64,000 bases of DNA from JAWKOK01 sp963698255 (GCA_963698255.1 CAVOQD010000016.1:102420-166419); one strand, 5' to 3'. Counted from the stretch's first letter, positions 8,957 through 18,616 are shown. Made by a program: numbers and translations. Notes: a model not told the origin generated them from the letters alone.

Positions 8957-10393
8957 TTAATATGAGCGCGCGAAGATCGCCACGCGATTGGCCGGTTTGC
9001 CGGTGTAGAAACAGACGCCCTCGCCGCCCGGCTGCTCAATCGGATAGCAGCGATGGGTCGCCTTGGTCTCTTCCTGGATACGCTTCTCATCCTCGTCGCT
9101 GCCGGCCCACCAGACGCGCACAAAGCCCTGGTCGACTCGTTCTTTGAACTCGTCGTAGTTGGTCGCTTCAAAGGTGTTTTCGTCACGGAACTGGGTGGCG
9201 CGGTTCAGCAGATTCTCCTGGATGGTCTCCAGCAAGGCAAGCGTTTGAGCCGCCAGATTGTCCTGCGACAGCGACTGTTTGCCGTCGCGGCCGGGAATGT
9301 CACGGCGGGCGGCCACGACGACGTTCTCGTCCACGTCGCGCGGGCCCAGCTCGAAACGCAGCGGCACGCCGCGCAGCTCCCAGTGGTTGAACTTGTTGCC
9401 GGGGCGCAGGTTCTCGCGGTCATCGACATGCACACGAATGCCGGCGTCGGTCAGTTCCTGACGAATGCGCTCCGTCGCCTCGGCTACAGCCGTGCCGTCA
9501 TCGTTCTTGCGCGTGATGGGCACGATCACCACCTGGTAGGGAGCCAGATTGGGCGGCAGCACCAGACCGGCGTCATCGCCGTGGGTCATGATGATGGCGC
9601 CGATGAAGCGCGAGCTGAGACCCCACGAGGTCGTCCAGCAGTGCTGCAATTGGTTCTCGGCATCCAAGTATTGGATCTCGAAGGCCTTGGCGAAGTTCTG
9701 GCCCAGGTTGTGGGACGTGCCGGACTGAAGCGCCCGTTTGTCGCCCATCATGGCTTCGATGGTCAGCGTCTGGTCGGCCCCGGCGAACCGTTCGCTCTCC
9801 GACTTCTCGCCGGGAATGACCGGAATGGCGGCTTCGGTGATCGCAAAGTCGGTGTAGACGTCGAGCATCTGGCGCGTTTCGAAGTCGGCTTCGTCGTAGG
9901 TGGCGTGGGCCGTGTGGCCTTCCTGCCAGTAGAACTCGGTGGTGCGCAGGAAGAGCTTGGTGCGCAGTTCCCAACGCACGACGCTGTTCCACAGGTTCAT
10001 GAGGATGGGCAGGTCCCGATAGCTCTGAACCCACTTGGCAAAGGCATAGCCGACCAGCGTCTCCGACGTCGGCCGCACGGCCAGCGGTTCTTCAAGCTCC
10101 TCGCCGCCGGCGTGGGTGACCAAGGCCAGCTCGGGCGAGAAGCCCTCCACATGTTTGGCCTCTTTCTGCAAGAAACTATGCGGGACAAACATGGGGAAGC
10201 CGGCGTTCATGTGGCCGGTCGCCTTGAAGCGTTTGTCCAGCGCCGCCTGGATATTCTCCCACAACGCCCAGCCATAGGGCTTGACGATCATGGTGCCGCG
10301 CACCGGGCCATAGTCGGCCAGATCCGCCTTCAGCACCAGGCTGTTGTACCATTCGTTATAGTCTTCGCTACGTGAAACGAGTTTATCGGCCAT
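8957..10393 (-). CDS. proS: Prolyl-tRNA synthetase, archaeal/eukaryotic-type (ProS type 3)
   Basis: 478 intact residues. Class II motifs are visible: motif 2 region RWELRTKLFLRTTEFYWQEGHTAHAT and motif 3 region GLSSRFIGAIIMTHGDDAGLVLPP; the anticodon-binding domain (APYQVVIVPITRK... DDRENLRPGNKFNHWELRGVPLR) follows. The C-terminal zinc-like extension ends in FARSY, the typical terminal tyrosine of the archaeal-type enzyme. It lacks the bacterial editing insertion. It charges tRNA-Pro. A second, bacterial-type ProRS lies directly upstream on the same strand, an unusual redundancy. This copy is intact while the other carries one frameshift. Confidence 0.9.
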   Translation of the reverse strand: MADKLVSRSEDYNEWYNSLVLKADLADYGPVRGTMIVKPYGWALWENIQAALDKRFKATGHMNAGFPMFVPHSFLQKEAKHVEGFSPELALVTHAGGEELEEPLAVRPTSETLVGYAFAKWVQSYRDLPILMNLWNSVVRWELRTKLFLRTTEFYWQEGHTAHATYDEADFETRQMLDVYTDFAITEAAIPVIPGEKSESERFAGADQTLTIEAMMGDKRALQSGTSHNLGQNFAKAFEIQYLDAENQLQHCWTTSWGLSSRFIGAIIMTHGDDAGLVLPPNLAPYQVVIVPITRKNDDGTAVAEATERIRQELTDAGIRVHVDDRENLRPGNKFNHWELRGVPLRFELGPRDVDENVVVAARRDIPGRDGKQSLSQDNLAAQTLALLETIQENLLNRATQFRDENTFEATNYDEFKERVDQGFVRVWWAGSDEDEKRIQEETKATHRCYPIEQPGGEGVCFYTGKPANRVAIFARSY

Positions 10394-10424
10394 GGGTGGT
10401 GTGGGTCCTTGTGAATGTGAAATT

Positions 10425-10595
10425 TGTGCTACGTGATTTGTATTGCGTGCTGCGTAATTACGTAAGGTCTCTGGTGACTATCGATTGGCGTCATTGCGTA
10501 ACCTCTCGAATAATCCGAATGACGCCAATCGAGCGCACCCGGTTCTCAGCGGAAACCTTACGCAGTACGAATTACGCAGCTACGCACTGTCTCTT
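10425..10595. repeat. Palindrome of the GCTGCGTAATTACG family
   Basis: TGCGTGCTGCGTAATTACGT...AAGGT is answered by ACCTTACGCAGTACGAATTACGCAG, with a second nested pair CGATTGGCGTCATT/AATGACGCCAATCG. It fills the gap between the two ProRS genes and overlaps the last codons of the bacterial-type one. Related words occur near 33690 and 36960. Confidence 0.75.
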
Positions 10596-12361
10596 CCCGA
10601 ACTCGACTCTCAACAAGCCCGATCTCTGCCGCAATCAGTTTCTGAACGCTCTCCACGATGTCGTCCAGCGGAAGCTCGCTGCTCTCGCCGTTGCGACGCA
10701 GTTTGACTTCGAGCAGACCGGACTTCAGCCCTCGCGAGCCGACGGTGATGCGGATGGGGATGCCCAGCAGATCGGCATCGTTGAACTTGACGCCGGCGCG
10801 TTCGTCGCGGTCATCATACAGCACTTCGACGCCGGCGAACACTAACTGACTGTAGATTTCGTCTGCGGCCAATGAGACCTCGGGCGCCTTGGCCGTCGCC
10901 AGGCTGATCAGAGCCACCTGATACGGAGCCACCGTGATCGGCCATTGGATGCCGTTTTCGTCATGGTGATGCTCGATGATGCTGCCCATCAGCCGCCCGA
11001 CGCCGATGCCGTAGGAACCCATGACAATCGGATGCGAATCGCCGTTTTCGTCGAGATAGGTCGCGCCCAACGCTTCGCTGTACTTGGTGCCCAACTTGAA
11101 AATGTTGCCCACCTCGACCCCGCGCACGGCGTGCAGAGGCGCGCCGCACTGCGGACATCCATCGCCTTCGCCGGCAGCCGCAATGTCGGTGACGATGTCG
11201 GCGGTGTAGTCGCGTCCGTAGTTGACGTTGCGATAGTGGACGTCGACTTTGTTGGCCCCGGCCACCAGGTTCGGGCTGTTGACCACCAGGTCGTCCACCA
11301 CCAGAAGCACGGCGTCCCGATCCACGCCGACCGGCGATCCATAGCCGGCTTCAGCCCCGATTGCGCTGATCTCCTCGACGGTGGCCGGTCGCAGGCTGCG
11401 GGCCGAGATGGCGTTGGTCAGCTTGGTCTCGTTCAGGTCCATGTCGCCGCGCACGACGACAAAGACAAATTGTTCACGCGGTTCGTCGGCATCGCTATCC
11501 TGGATCTCGGCAACCAGAAAGATCGCTTTGGCCGTTTCACTTTCGGCGATGTCCAGAAATTCGGCCAGCGCGGCGATGGTGTTGACGCCCGGCGTCTCCA
11601 CTTCCTCCAACGCCAGCGCTTCGCCTTCAGGCGGCGTCGGCTTCACGAAAGTTGCGATCTGGCGATTGGCGCTGTAGCCACAGCTCTCGCAGAGCAGCAG
11701 CGTGTCCTCGCCGACCGGCGTGAGGGCCATAAACTCATGGGCCATGGTGCCGCCCATCATGCCCGTGTCGCTCTCGACGGCCAGCACGTCGAGGCCGCTG
11801 CGGTTGAAGATGTTGAAGTAGGCCTGGTAGATGCGCGGATAGAACGCATCCAGTCCCGCCGTATCGCGGTCAAACGAATAGGCGTCCTTCATGGTGAACT
11901 CGCGCACGCGGATCATGCCGGCACGCGGGCGAGGCTCATCGCGGAACTTGGTCTGGATCTGATAGAGCACGAAGGGAAGCTGACGATAGCTGCTGACCAC
12001 ATGGGCCGACAAGCTCGGCCATGGCCTCTTCGTGGGTCATGGCCAGACAGAGATCGCGGCCGTTGCGGTCGGAGAGGCGTGCCAGGTCGCTGCCGATGGC
12101 ATCCCAGCGTCCGCTCTGCTGCCAAAGCTCGCCCGGATGCACCACGGGCAGCGTGACCTCCTGGCAGTCGATGGCCTCCATCTCCTCGCGCATGATCTGC
12201 TCAAGTTTGTTCTTGACGCGCTTGCCCAGCGGCAGGTAGTCAAAGATACCGGCCGCCAGTTGGTGCACAAGACCGGAACGCAGCATCAACTGATGGCTGG
12301 CGATCTCAGCCCCCGCGGGCACTTCACGAAGCGTTTGGAAAAAGAGCCGCGACATTCGCAT
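10558..12361 (-). CDS. proS: Prolyl-tRNA synthetase, bacterial type with editing insertion, one +1 frameshift
   Basis: Corrected length about 600 residues. Motif 2 lies in TKFRDEPRPRAGMIRVREFTMKDAYSF; a YbaK-like insertion domain runs from roughly LDIAESETAKAIFLVAE to the CPQCG motif; motif 3 is PIVMGSYGIGVGRLMGSIIE, followed by the anticodon domain. It is the ordinary bacterial ProRS, able to hydrolyse Ala-tRNA-Pro through the insertion. The frame moves by one surplus base near 12003, where MAELV should run into AHVVSSYRQLPFVLYQIQTK. The last eight or so residues come from repeat DNA, so the original stop may have been displaced. Confidence 0.85.
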
Positions 12362-12724
12362 AGGTCGTCAATCCCGTGTAGATTTCGCAAAAGGAAGAGT
12401 CAACAAACGAAAACGCTGACATTTGAACCCGCAAATCGTAGCGCAGATCGGTCAAATGGTAAAAAACAACGTAGAGTCGCACGATTTGCGACGCTACGGT
12501 CCTATATGGATGGCAATGGTTTGGACAGGCAGGAGATGGTGCAAAGGAGGGAACAAGATATAGACGAACGCAAAAACGTCAAAGGAAATGTCATTCCGAC
12601 TGGAGGGAGGAATCTCTAGGTTGCCTACGTCCAGATTCCTCCCTCCGGTCGGAATGACAAACCGTATCTGTCAGCGCAGCGAGATGTCTAGAATTGCCGC
12701 TTTCAGCCTGACATGCGTTTTGGT
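12362..12724. repeat. Gene-free gap with two palindromes
   Basis: No gene seen. One imperfect element pairs CGCAAATCGTAGCG with CGATTTGCGACGCTACG (12430-12497). A second, nearly perfect 26-base stem spans 12589-12657 with arms beginning GTCATTCCGACTGGAGGGAG and ending CCTCCGGTCGGAATGAC; one GU-type mismatch only. No T-run follows on either strand, so it is not an ordinary terminator. Confidence 0.75.
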
Positions 12725-13147
12725 TCAAGCATTCTCGGCCAGCAGATCTTCGACGACCTGCTTCAATTCTTCATAGGGACGCAGACCGACCTGTCGATGA
12801 ACCTCGACACCCTGTTTGAGGAAGAGCAGGGTCGGCATGCCCATCACAGCGAAGGTCTCGGTGGTCTGGGGGTTCTCGTCAACATCAAGAGCGGTGACGA
12901 GCAGGCGGCCCTCAAAATCTTCGGCGAGAAAGGCGACATGGGCCGACATGGTCTCGCAGGGCGCACACCAGTCCGCCCAGAAGTCGACGACGGCCAACTG
13001 CTCGCTTTGGCGCACCACGGCGTCAAAGTCCTCGTCGGTGACGTCAATGGGCTGTGGTTTGGCCGGACCGACCGGCGGGCGATCCTCAAGCGGCAATGTC
13101 GGCGGCTCGGAGCGTCGACCGATTGAGCTAAGCAGTCGCTTGATCAT
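12725..13147 (-). CDS. Thioredoxin-fold protein
   Basis: 140 residues from MIKRLLSSIGRR. The active site FWADWCAPCETM is a canonical thioredoxin WC(A/G)PC, the cis-Pro is in GMPTLLF, and the fold closes with LKQVVEDLLAENA. It has about 30 extra N-terminal residues compared with E. coli thioredoxin, without a clear signal peptide, so it should act in the cytoplasm as a thiol reductant. Its start overlaps the end of the EcsC-family gene by about 20 bases, so the two are probably co-transcribed. Confidence 0.85.
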   Translation of the reverse strand: MIKRLLSSIGRRSEPPTLPLEDRPPVGPAKPQPIDVTDEDFDAVVRQSEQLAVVDFWADWCAPCETMSAHVAFLAEDFEGRLLVTALDVDENPQTTETFAVMGMPTLLFLKQGVEVHRQVGLRPYEELKQVVEDLLAENA

Positions 13148-14024
13148 CGAGCAGCCCTCCATCGATATCGCCATCCGATGATCGATTTCGACGCCATGTT
13201 GGCCTCAATGACTGTGGCCTAAATGACAGTTGTGGAGACCGAGTACGCATTGCATCCACGCCGCCGGCAGCAGCCGTCGACGCGGCGCGCCCCCATCGAG
13301 CGACGGAGCGCCCTGTCAGATGTGCGCCATCACCAAGTACGCGCCCGAGATCGCCCATCACCTCAGCCAGCCAATCGGCCAGTTTGCGCTCATCCAAGCC
13401 CGAAATTGCGCGGACGCTCTCGTCCCAGTTGTGATCCGAGTTGGGATCGAGACTGAAATAGGCATCTGCACGCTTGCCGACAGCATAGGTCGTCACCATG
13501 TTGGCGCCGGCCGATGCAGCCATGCCCACGAAGGGAATCACCTTCACGAAGGCGCGGCCGGCGAAACGCTGGGTGACCTTCTGCGCAAGGCGCCGGCCGG
13601 CCTGGTTGACCAGCCGTTCCGAGCCGAGATTGACGCCGGTCACCATCATCATGGCGTTGCGGCGTTCCTGCTGCGACAGATCGTAGCCATGCACAGCAGC
13701 GATCTCCAACACCAGTTCGGACTGCATTTTGAGCGTCATGCCGACATCGGTCGCCACGCCCAGGGTGAACGCAGCCAACGTGCCGACACCAGGGATGAAG
13801 GCTGCGGCCGAAGTGACCGCGCCCACAAGTCCGGCCTGCATCGTCTTCTGCTTGATCAGGTTTTCGACCAGCTCGGCGTCAGCCGCCGAAGGGTGTTGGC
13901 TGCGAAGATCCTCCACCCGCGCAAACGCCGCCCCCGCATCAGCGTTGCTGATCGCCTTGAGCGCCATCTCCATCAATTGCTCCAGCGGGCTGGAGCCGTT
14001 CTGCATCTGCTCGTTTCCGGTCAC
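13128..14024 (-). CDS. EcsC family protein
   Basis: 298 residues. The middle has glycine/alanine-rich hydrophobic helices (GLVGAVTSAAAFIPGVGTLA, PFVGMAASAGANMVTTYAVG) with VTGVNLGSERLVNQAGRR between, which is the EcsC (PF12787) pattern; function in this family is poorly defined, with a membrane-associated role suspected from B. subtilis EcsC beside an ABC transporter. The last 60 residues are basic and low in complexity. It precedes the thioredoxin gene with overlapping ends. Function not assigned. Confidence 0.65.
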   Translation of the reverse strand: MTGNEQMQNGSSPLEQLMEMALKAISNADAGAAFARVEDLRSQHPSAADAELVENLIKQKTMQAGLVGAVTSAAAFIPGVGTLAAFTLGVATDVGMTLKMQSELVLEIAAVHGYDLSQQERRNAMMMVTGVNLGSERLVNQAGRRLAQKVTQRFAGRAFVKVIPFVGMAASAGANMVTTYAVGKRADAYFSLDPNSDHNWDESVRAISGLDERKLADWLAEVMGDLGRVLGDGAHLTGRSVARWGRAASTAAAGGVDAMRTRSPQLSFRPQSLRPTWRRNRSSDGDIDGGLLDDQATA

Positions 14025-14089
14025 TCAAGTCACTCCAAACGCGGTCACGCCGCTGAAAAAGACTGTCAATGAATTCGATCTTGCCACGG

Positions 14090-14335
14090 AAGGCACCCAC
14101 CAATCAGTCCACTGCAAGAACCGCGAATTTCACCAATTGGGATCTTCAGGAAATCAGGGGGTCTATGGCGAAACCTTCCAGGAAGATTCGTGAAGACCAG
14201 AGCATTACGGAACCGATCTTCCTGGAGGTGGTTAACGCCCCATGAGATCCGAAAGAACCACCAATTGCACGAATTTTCTCAGAGGTGCGATTCGTGAAAT
14301 TCGTGTCATTCGTGGTTTTTGCAGCAGAGGCGCAA
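14090..14335. repeat. Palindrome of the ATTCGTGGTT family
   Basis: CACTGCAAGAACCGCGAATT near 14110 is answered by AATTCGTGTCATTCGTGGTT and TTTGCAGCAGA near 14325. Inside is a second stem, TTCCAGGAAGAT/ATCTTCCTGGAG. The same arms occur between elp3 and the Uma2 gene. The gap between EcsC and OsmC otherwise holds no gene. Confidence 0.7.
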
Positions 14336-14343
14336 ATGGCTGC

Positions 14344-14754
14344 TCAGTCGCCCTTTCGAATCTCGAAATCGTGGGTGATGTCAGCCACGCCGGCCAGCGA
14401 AGCGTGGGCGCCGCAATACTTCTCGACGCTCAGTTCGATGGCGCGCTCGACCTTGCGCTCGTCAAGGCCATCGCCGGTGACGATGTAGTGCATGTGGATC
14501 GTCTTCCACGGCTTGGCGCCTTCGTCGCCGCGTAAAGCGTCAAATTCGATCGCTACATCGGCCAGCGGCTGGCGCTGTTTCTGCAGGATATTGACCACAT
14601 CGACCATGCTGCATCCGCCCAGCCCGAGCAAGAGCATCTGCATGGGGCTGACACCTGGCCCATCGCCGCCGGCGCTCATGAGCGCGGCCCGGCCGTTGAC
14701 ATCGGTGCCGAGAAACGTCTTGTCTTCAATCCACTTCACACGTGTTTTGGCCAT
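14344..14754 (-). CDS. OsmC family peroxidase-like protein
   Basis: 136 residues from MAKTRVKW. The first catalytic cysteine lies in GLGGCSMVDVVNIL and the second in SVEKYCGAHASL, the two-cysteine OsmC/Ohr arrangement used to reduce organic hydroperoxides. SPMQMLLLGLGGC is the typical family stretch. It is more like the YhfA/OsmC-general group than Ohr proper. A third copy of the TetR-like palindrome lies about 120 bases upstream, so it may share control with the SDR gene at 4.4 kb. Confidence 0.85.
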   Translation of the reverse strand: MAKTRVKWIEDKTFLGTDVNGRAALMSAGGDGPGVSPMQMLLLGLGGCSMVDVVNILQKQRQPLADVAIEFDALRGDEGAKPWKTIHMHYIVTGDGLDERKVERAIELSVEKYCGAHASLAGVADITHDFEIRKGD

Positions 14755-14874
14755 CTGATTCTTCACCGTCCGTCTGTAATCTACTGTTCATATCGTCCCA
14801 AAAAAGACACCCTGATTGTTGAACGACACAATACCCGACCTCGTTCGACGAAAACCGTTAGAGATTCATTACTA

Positions 14875-14892
14875 TTGGACCGGCCGTCCGAA
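14875..14892. promoter_or_regulatory. Putative TetR operator, site 3
   Basis: TTGGACCGGCCGTCCGAA has the same left arm and closely similar right arm as the two sites around the TetR gene. It lies in the divergent region between OsmC and the secreted protein gene. Confidence 0.4.
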
Positions 14893-15085
14893 TCTCGACT
14901 GACTCTGCCCGCATTTCATTGGGTATGAGTATAGGATCCGCAGAGCACCATGTCAAAGAAATCATGATACCCTTACCCTTAAGAAAAGCTTACAAATTTT
15001 TCTCTCTCGCCGAAACTTCCCTCATTTTCTCCGATTTGCAAGAAAGATTTGTTATTGTTTTCTCGGAAAAGGTAAAAAAGCACTC

Positions 15086-16540
15086 ATGAATCCTACGTAC
15101 TCTTTGCGGAATCCCATATGGCGGTTGACGTTCGGCCTCACATTCGCAGTCATTTTCACGCTCGTTTCCGGCGGCGCTGCCCTGGCGACCGCCGAACAGA
15201 GCCCGCCCGCCAGTCAGTCCGATAGCCCAGACTGGCTGGAACCGGAGGGCATCAGTGTCATCGATCTGGTTGGGAATGTGCCGGAAGCGCATCTGAAAGA
15301 TGCAATCATCACCTACTCGGGCCTGGGAATTGTCCAATACGTTGCCGGACAGCGGCAAGGAGACCGGGTAACGATCGATGTCCAGATCTCCCCGCGTTAC
15401 TTCGAGGCATCCATCGGCACGGTTACTCAGTTCAGTTGTTTGGGGGATCGGGGCTGGGTCGATAGTTGGTCAACGATCTCACCGGCCTCTGAGTTTCGTC
15501 TCTTCTATGAAGGCGCCGACATTACGCAGAACATCCTTGGCATGAGCACGCTTCCGGCAGGAAAGCTGCAACCGGTTACGAGTACCCGTGGCGGAAATCG
15601 CTATGGTCAGCTCGTCTACAGCGATCCGGTCTTCACGGACGACGGTTCGCTGCTGATGCCCGCCCATCGAGATTGCACAGTCTACATCGCCGGCGAATAT
15701 CCGACATTGAGCGGTCGATACACGATCCGGACGCCCAACTTCCTCTCTACAGAATATCTGGGTAGCCAGACATTTGACTTCCACACCTACATCGGGCCGG
15801 GAGACGCCGGCGATCTCGATTCGTTGCGCCGCCAAATGTCATCTCGATTCGGCCATCGCCACGACAAATTTAGTCTGGACATCCCGGAGGGCGCGGACTT
15901 CGTTCTGGTCAAGTTTCCGCCGATTCCTGTGGATGGATACACCCTCGATCAGCAGGTCAAGAACATCACAAAACCCACGGCCGGCACCTATCGTCTGGGC
16001 AGAATGGATGGAAACGCGCTCTCTGTCGATCATGTCATGACCATGGGTTTGCCGCTGGATGGACAGTATCAGGACGCCGATCAGTGCGGCGACAGCCAGT
16101 TCTTGCGGCCGTTGACGAATATCGACATGTTGGCAGCGCCCGAATATTTCGTACCGACAAGCGTCACCTATGATCCGTGCATGATCCATGGCGGTTGCTC
16201 CGACCAACTGCTGGATGCCATTCACGACGGGGTCATGTCGATGACGATCTACTACTACACGCAAGAACGCGTCAGCGCTGAGCTGGAACGCATTCCCATT
16301 CGACAGGTCGGCGCGGGATGGCGAGGCCTGGCGGCGGCAAGCGCACAGGCAGGCACAGCAGAGACACTGCCCGATGCCTCCCCGATCACGCCATCGGCCG
16401 ATGCGCCGTTCCGGCTCTTTCTGCCCGGCGCAGTATCCTCGATACCCATAACACCGATCCCCGAGGAAGACCGAACCGGTTGCCCCTGCGGCTGGTTCGC
16501 CGCCGACGGGCGGATGCTCGACTTCACACCTGGACCCTAG
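15086..16540 (+). CDS. Secreted protein of unknown function
   Basis: 484 residues not recognised. Residues 1-36 form a clear signal peptide (basic start, WRLTFGLTFAVIFTLVSGGAALATA). The mature part is acidic, rich in beta-type segments (YFEASIGTVTQFSCLGDRG, RYTIRTPNFLSTEYLGSQTF) and has eight or so cysteines, including CGDSQF, CMIHGGCS and a final CPCGWF, suggesting an exported disulfide-bonded fold. No membrane anchor or sorting signal is seen after the signal peptide. A strong terminator follows at once, so it is a single-gene unit. The upstream region shared with OsmC is about 330 bases and contains a TetR-like site. Probable extracellular or cell-surface protein. Confidence 0.7.
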   Translation: MNPTYSLRNPIWRLTFGLTFAVIFTLVSGGAALATAEQSPPASQSDSPDWLEPEGISVIDLVGNVPEAHLKDAIITYSGLGIVQYVAGQRQGDRVTIDVQISPRYFEASIGTVTQFSCLGDRGWVDSWSTISPASEFRLFYEGADITQNILGMSTLPAGKLQPVTSTRGGNRYGQLVYSDPVFTDDGSLLMPAHRDCTVYIAGEYPTLSGRYTIRTPNFLSTEYLGSQTFDFHTYIGPGDAGDLDSLRRQMSSRFGHRHDKFSLDIPEGADFVLVKFPPIPVDGYTLDQQVKNITKPTAGTYRLGRMDGNALSVDHVMTMGLPLDGQYQDADQCGDSQFLRPLTNIDMLAAPEYFVPTSVTYDPCMIHGGCSDQLLDAIHDGVMSMTIYYYTQERVSAELERIPIRQVGAGWRGLAAASAQAGTAETLPDASPITPSADAPFRLFLPGAVSSIPITPIPEEDRTGCPCGWFAADGRMLDFTPGP

Positions 16541-16548
16541 CAGATCTC

Positions 16549-16580
16549 GGAGCGGCGCATACGCCGCTCCATTCTTTTTC
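16549..16580 (+). terminator. Intrinsic terminator of the secreted protein gene
   Basis: GGAGCGGCG CATA CGCCGCTCC followed by ATTCTTTTTCC, eight bases after the stop codon. Confidence 0.9.
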
Positions 16581-16610
16581 CACTGGATGCATCCTCCAAC
16601 ACACCTATGG

Positions 16611-16616
16611 TATAAT
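16611..16616 (+). promoter_or_regulatory. Possible -10 box for the acyl-CoA ligase
   Basis: A consensus TATAAT in the 333-base gap before the ligase; no good -35 is visible at the right distance, and the implied leader would be about 250 bases. The rest of the gap shows nothing recognisable. Confidence 0.35.
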
Positions 16617-16873
16617 CACGCCACAATCGCCAACAAGTTCTCGTGCAAAACGATCTGAGATCTCTGTTGGGAACCTGTGTCTAACAGCCTGAACGTCCAA
16701 AAAACAGATGCTCTACGCCGGCATTTAATACCGTGCTTGTGTACGGAGCCGCGATACCTTCTTCCTTTTTTCGATTGTCGGGTTCCCTCTGTTGGTGCGC
16801 AGGATACGTTCTATCCGCTTGTGGCAGTAACCGCTCAGGATCCAATCCACACCGTGTAGCCAGAGGAGAAACT

Positions 16874-18616
16874 ATGTCCGCCAGCCGCCCTTGGATAACA
16901 CACTACGAAGAAGGCGTCCCGGTTGAGGTAGAGATACCGGACATGCCATTGTACCAGTTGGTCACCGACTCAGCTCAGCAGTTTCCCAACAACATCGCCG
17001 TGCGTCTTGTGCTCAAGTATCTGCCATTGGGCCTTGTCATTCAGTCCAAAATGACCTATCGGGAGTTGGATGAAGCCACCAACCGCTTCGCAAACGCGCT
17101 GCAAGCGTTGGGCGTAAAAAAGGGTGATCGTGTCGCCATCATGTTGCCCAACATGCCGCAGCAGGTGATCAGCTTTTTTGGCGCGCTCAAAGCCGGAGCC
17201 ACCGTGGTCAACACGAACCCGACCTACACGCCGCGTGAACTCCATCACCAGTTGGCCGATAGCGGGGCCGAGACCATCGTACTCATGAGCGGACTCTACG
17301 AGCGCCTGGCGAAGATTCGCGAGAATACCAATGTCAAAAATGTCATCATCGCCGATGTGCCTGATTCGTTGGGTCTGATTTTCGGGAAGATGGTCGAAAA
17401 GACCGTCCGCGCCAGCGGCGCCATGGCCGATGTGCCTGAAGCGCCTGACATTCACCGCTTCTACAAGCTGCTCAAAGCGCAGTCGGCCCGCGCGCCCGAA
17501 GTGCAAATCTCATCCGATGAAGTCATGCTCTTCCAGTACACCGGCGGCACGACCGGCGTCCCCAAGGCCGCCATGCTCACCCACCGCAACCTGGTGGCCA
17601 ATGCCGTGCAGATGGATGCCTGGTTCACCAGGGTCGAATACGGCAAGGAGAAGGTGCTTTTCGCGCTGCCCGCCTTCCACGTCTACGGCATGACCGTCGC
17701 CATGTTGCTCTGCATGAAGTCGGCCGGCCAACTGGTTCAGGTGCCGGACCCGCGCCAGACCGAGCACATCCTCAACGTCATCCAGACCGAAGGGATCACG
17801 CTCTACCCTGGCGTGCCGTCCATGTATATCGGCATCATCAACAACCCCAAGGTCCATGAATACAATCTTCAGTCGATCAAGGCTTGTCTCAGCGGCGGCT
17901 CGGCGCTGCCCGTCGACGTAGCGCTCAAGTTTGAGGAGATCTCCGGCGGCAAGCTGGTCGAAGGCTATGGCCTGACCGAGACATCGCCCGTGGCCAATGC
18001 CAACCCGATCTGGGGTGAGGTCCGTGTCGGCTCAATCGGCGTCCCCATTTCAAGCACGGAAGCACAGGTCGTCTCGCTGGAGCCGGACGAGGACGGCCAC
18101 TACACGCCGCTCGGCGTCGGTGAAGAAGGGGAGATCTGCATCCGTGGGCCGCAGGTCATGAAGGGCTATTGGGGACGGCCGGATGAAACAGCCTTGGTCA
18201 TCGACCAGGACGGCTGGTTCCACACCGGCGACATCGCCAAGATGGACGAGGACGGCTACTTCTACATCGTGGATCGCAAGAAGGACCTGATCATCGCCGG
18301 CGGCTACAACATTGTGCCGCGTGAGGTCGAAGAGGTTCTCTTCATGCACCCCAAGGTGATGGAGGCGGCGGTCGTCGGCATTCCCGATCCCAAGCGGGGC
18401 GAGACGGTCTGGGCTTTTGTGGTGCTCAAAGAGGGGATGACGGCCACAGCCGAGGAACTCAACGTCTTCTGCCGTGAGAACCTGGCTCCCTACAAGGTGC
18501 CTCGCACCTACGAATTCCGTGACGAACTGCCCAAGACGCAGGTGGGCAAGGTGTTGCGGCGTGTGCTGGTGGAAGAGGAGATGGCCAAGCAGGCCGGCGA
18601 GGCGGAAGCCGGCTGA
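16874..18616 (+). CDS. fadD: Long-chain fatty acid-CoA ligase
   Basis: 580 residues from MSASRPWITHYEEG, chosen because GAGGAG lies five bases before this ATG and FadD proteins begin here; upstream in-frame sequence is non-conserved. Motifs: YTGGTTGVPKAAMLTHRNL (P-loop-like AMP motif), GYGLTETSPV, GWFHTGDIAKMDEDGY, VDRKKDLIIAGGYNI and the C-terminal catalytic lysine in PKTQVGKVLRRVL. It activates fatty acids to acyl-CoA through acyl-adenylate, feeding beta-oxidation or lipid synthesis. Intact, monocistronic, followed by a terminator. The residues before the first motif (LKYLPLGLVIQSKMTY) are typical of the FadD group rather than acetyl-CoA synthetase. Confidence 0.9.
   Translation: MSASRPWITHYEEGVPVEVEIPDMPLYQLVTDSAQQFPNNIAVRLVLKYLPLGLVIQSKMTYRELDEATNRFANALQALGVKKGDRVAIMLPNMPQQVISFFGALKAGATVVNTNPTYTPRELHHQLADSGAETIVLMSGLYERLAKIRENTNVKNVIIADVPDSLGLIFGKMVEKTVRASGAMADVPEAPDIHRFYKLLKAQSARAPEVQISSDEVMLFQYTGGTTGVPKAAMLTHRNLVANAVQMDAWFTRVEYGKEKVLFALPAFHVYGMTVAMLLCMKSAGQLVQVPDPRQTEHILNVIQTEGITLYPGVPSMYIGIINNPKVHEYNLQSIKACLSGGSALPVDVALKFEEISGGKLVEGYGLTETSPVANANPIWGEVRVGSIGVPISSTEAQVVSLEPDEDGHYTPLGVGEEGEICIRGPQVMKGYWGRPDETALVIDQDGWFHTGDIAKMDEDGYFYIVDRKKDLIIAGGYNIVPREVEEVLFMHPKVMEAAVVGIPDPKRGETVWAFVVLKEGMTATAEELNVFCRENLAPYKVPRTYEFRDELPKTQVGKVLRRVLVEEEMAKQAGEAEAG

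Noticed and set aside
9053..10375. 440-codon plus-strand frame opposite the type-3 ProRS
   Set aside because: Mirror of a conserved intact gene; high GC keeps the opposite strand free of stops. Composition (QG, HDH, VGG) is typical of antisense translation.
10945..12156. 403-codon plus-strand frame opposite bacterial ProRS
   Set aside because: Same reason; no family features while the minus strand has all ProRS motifs.
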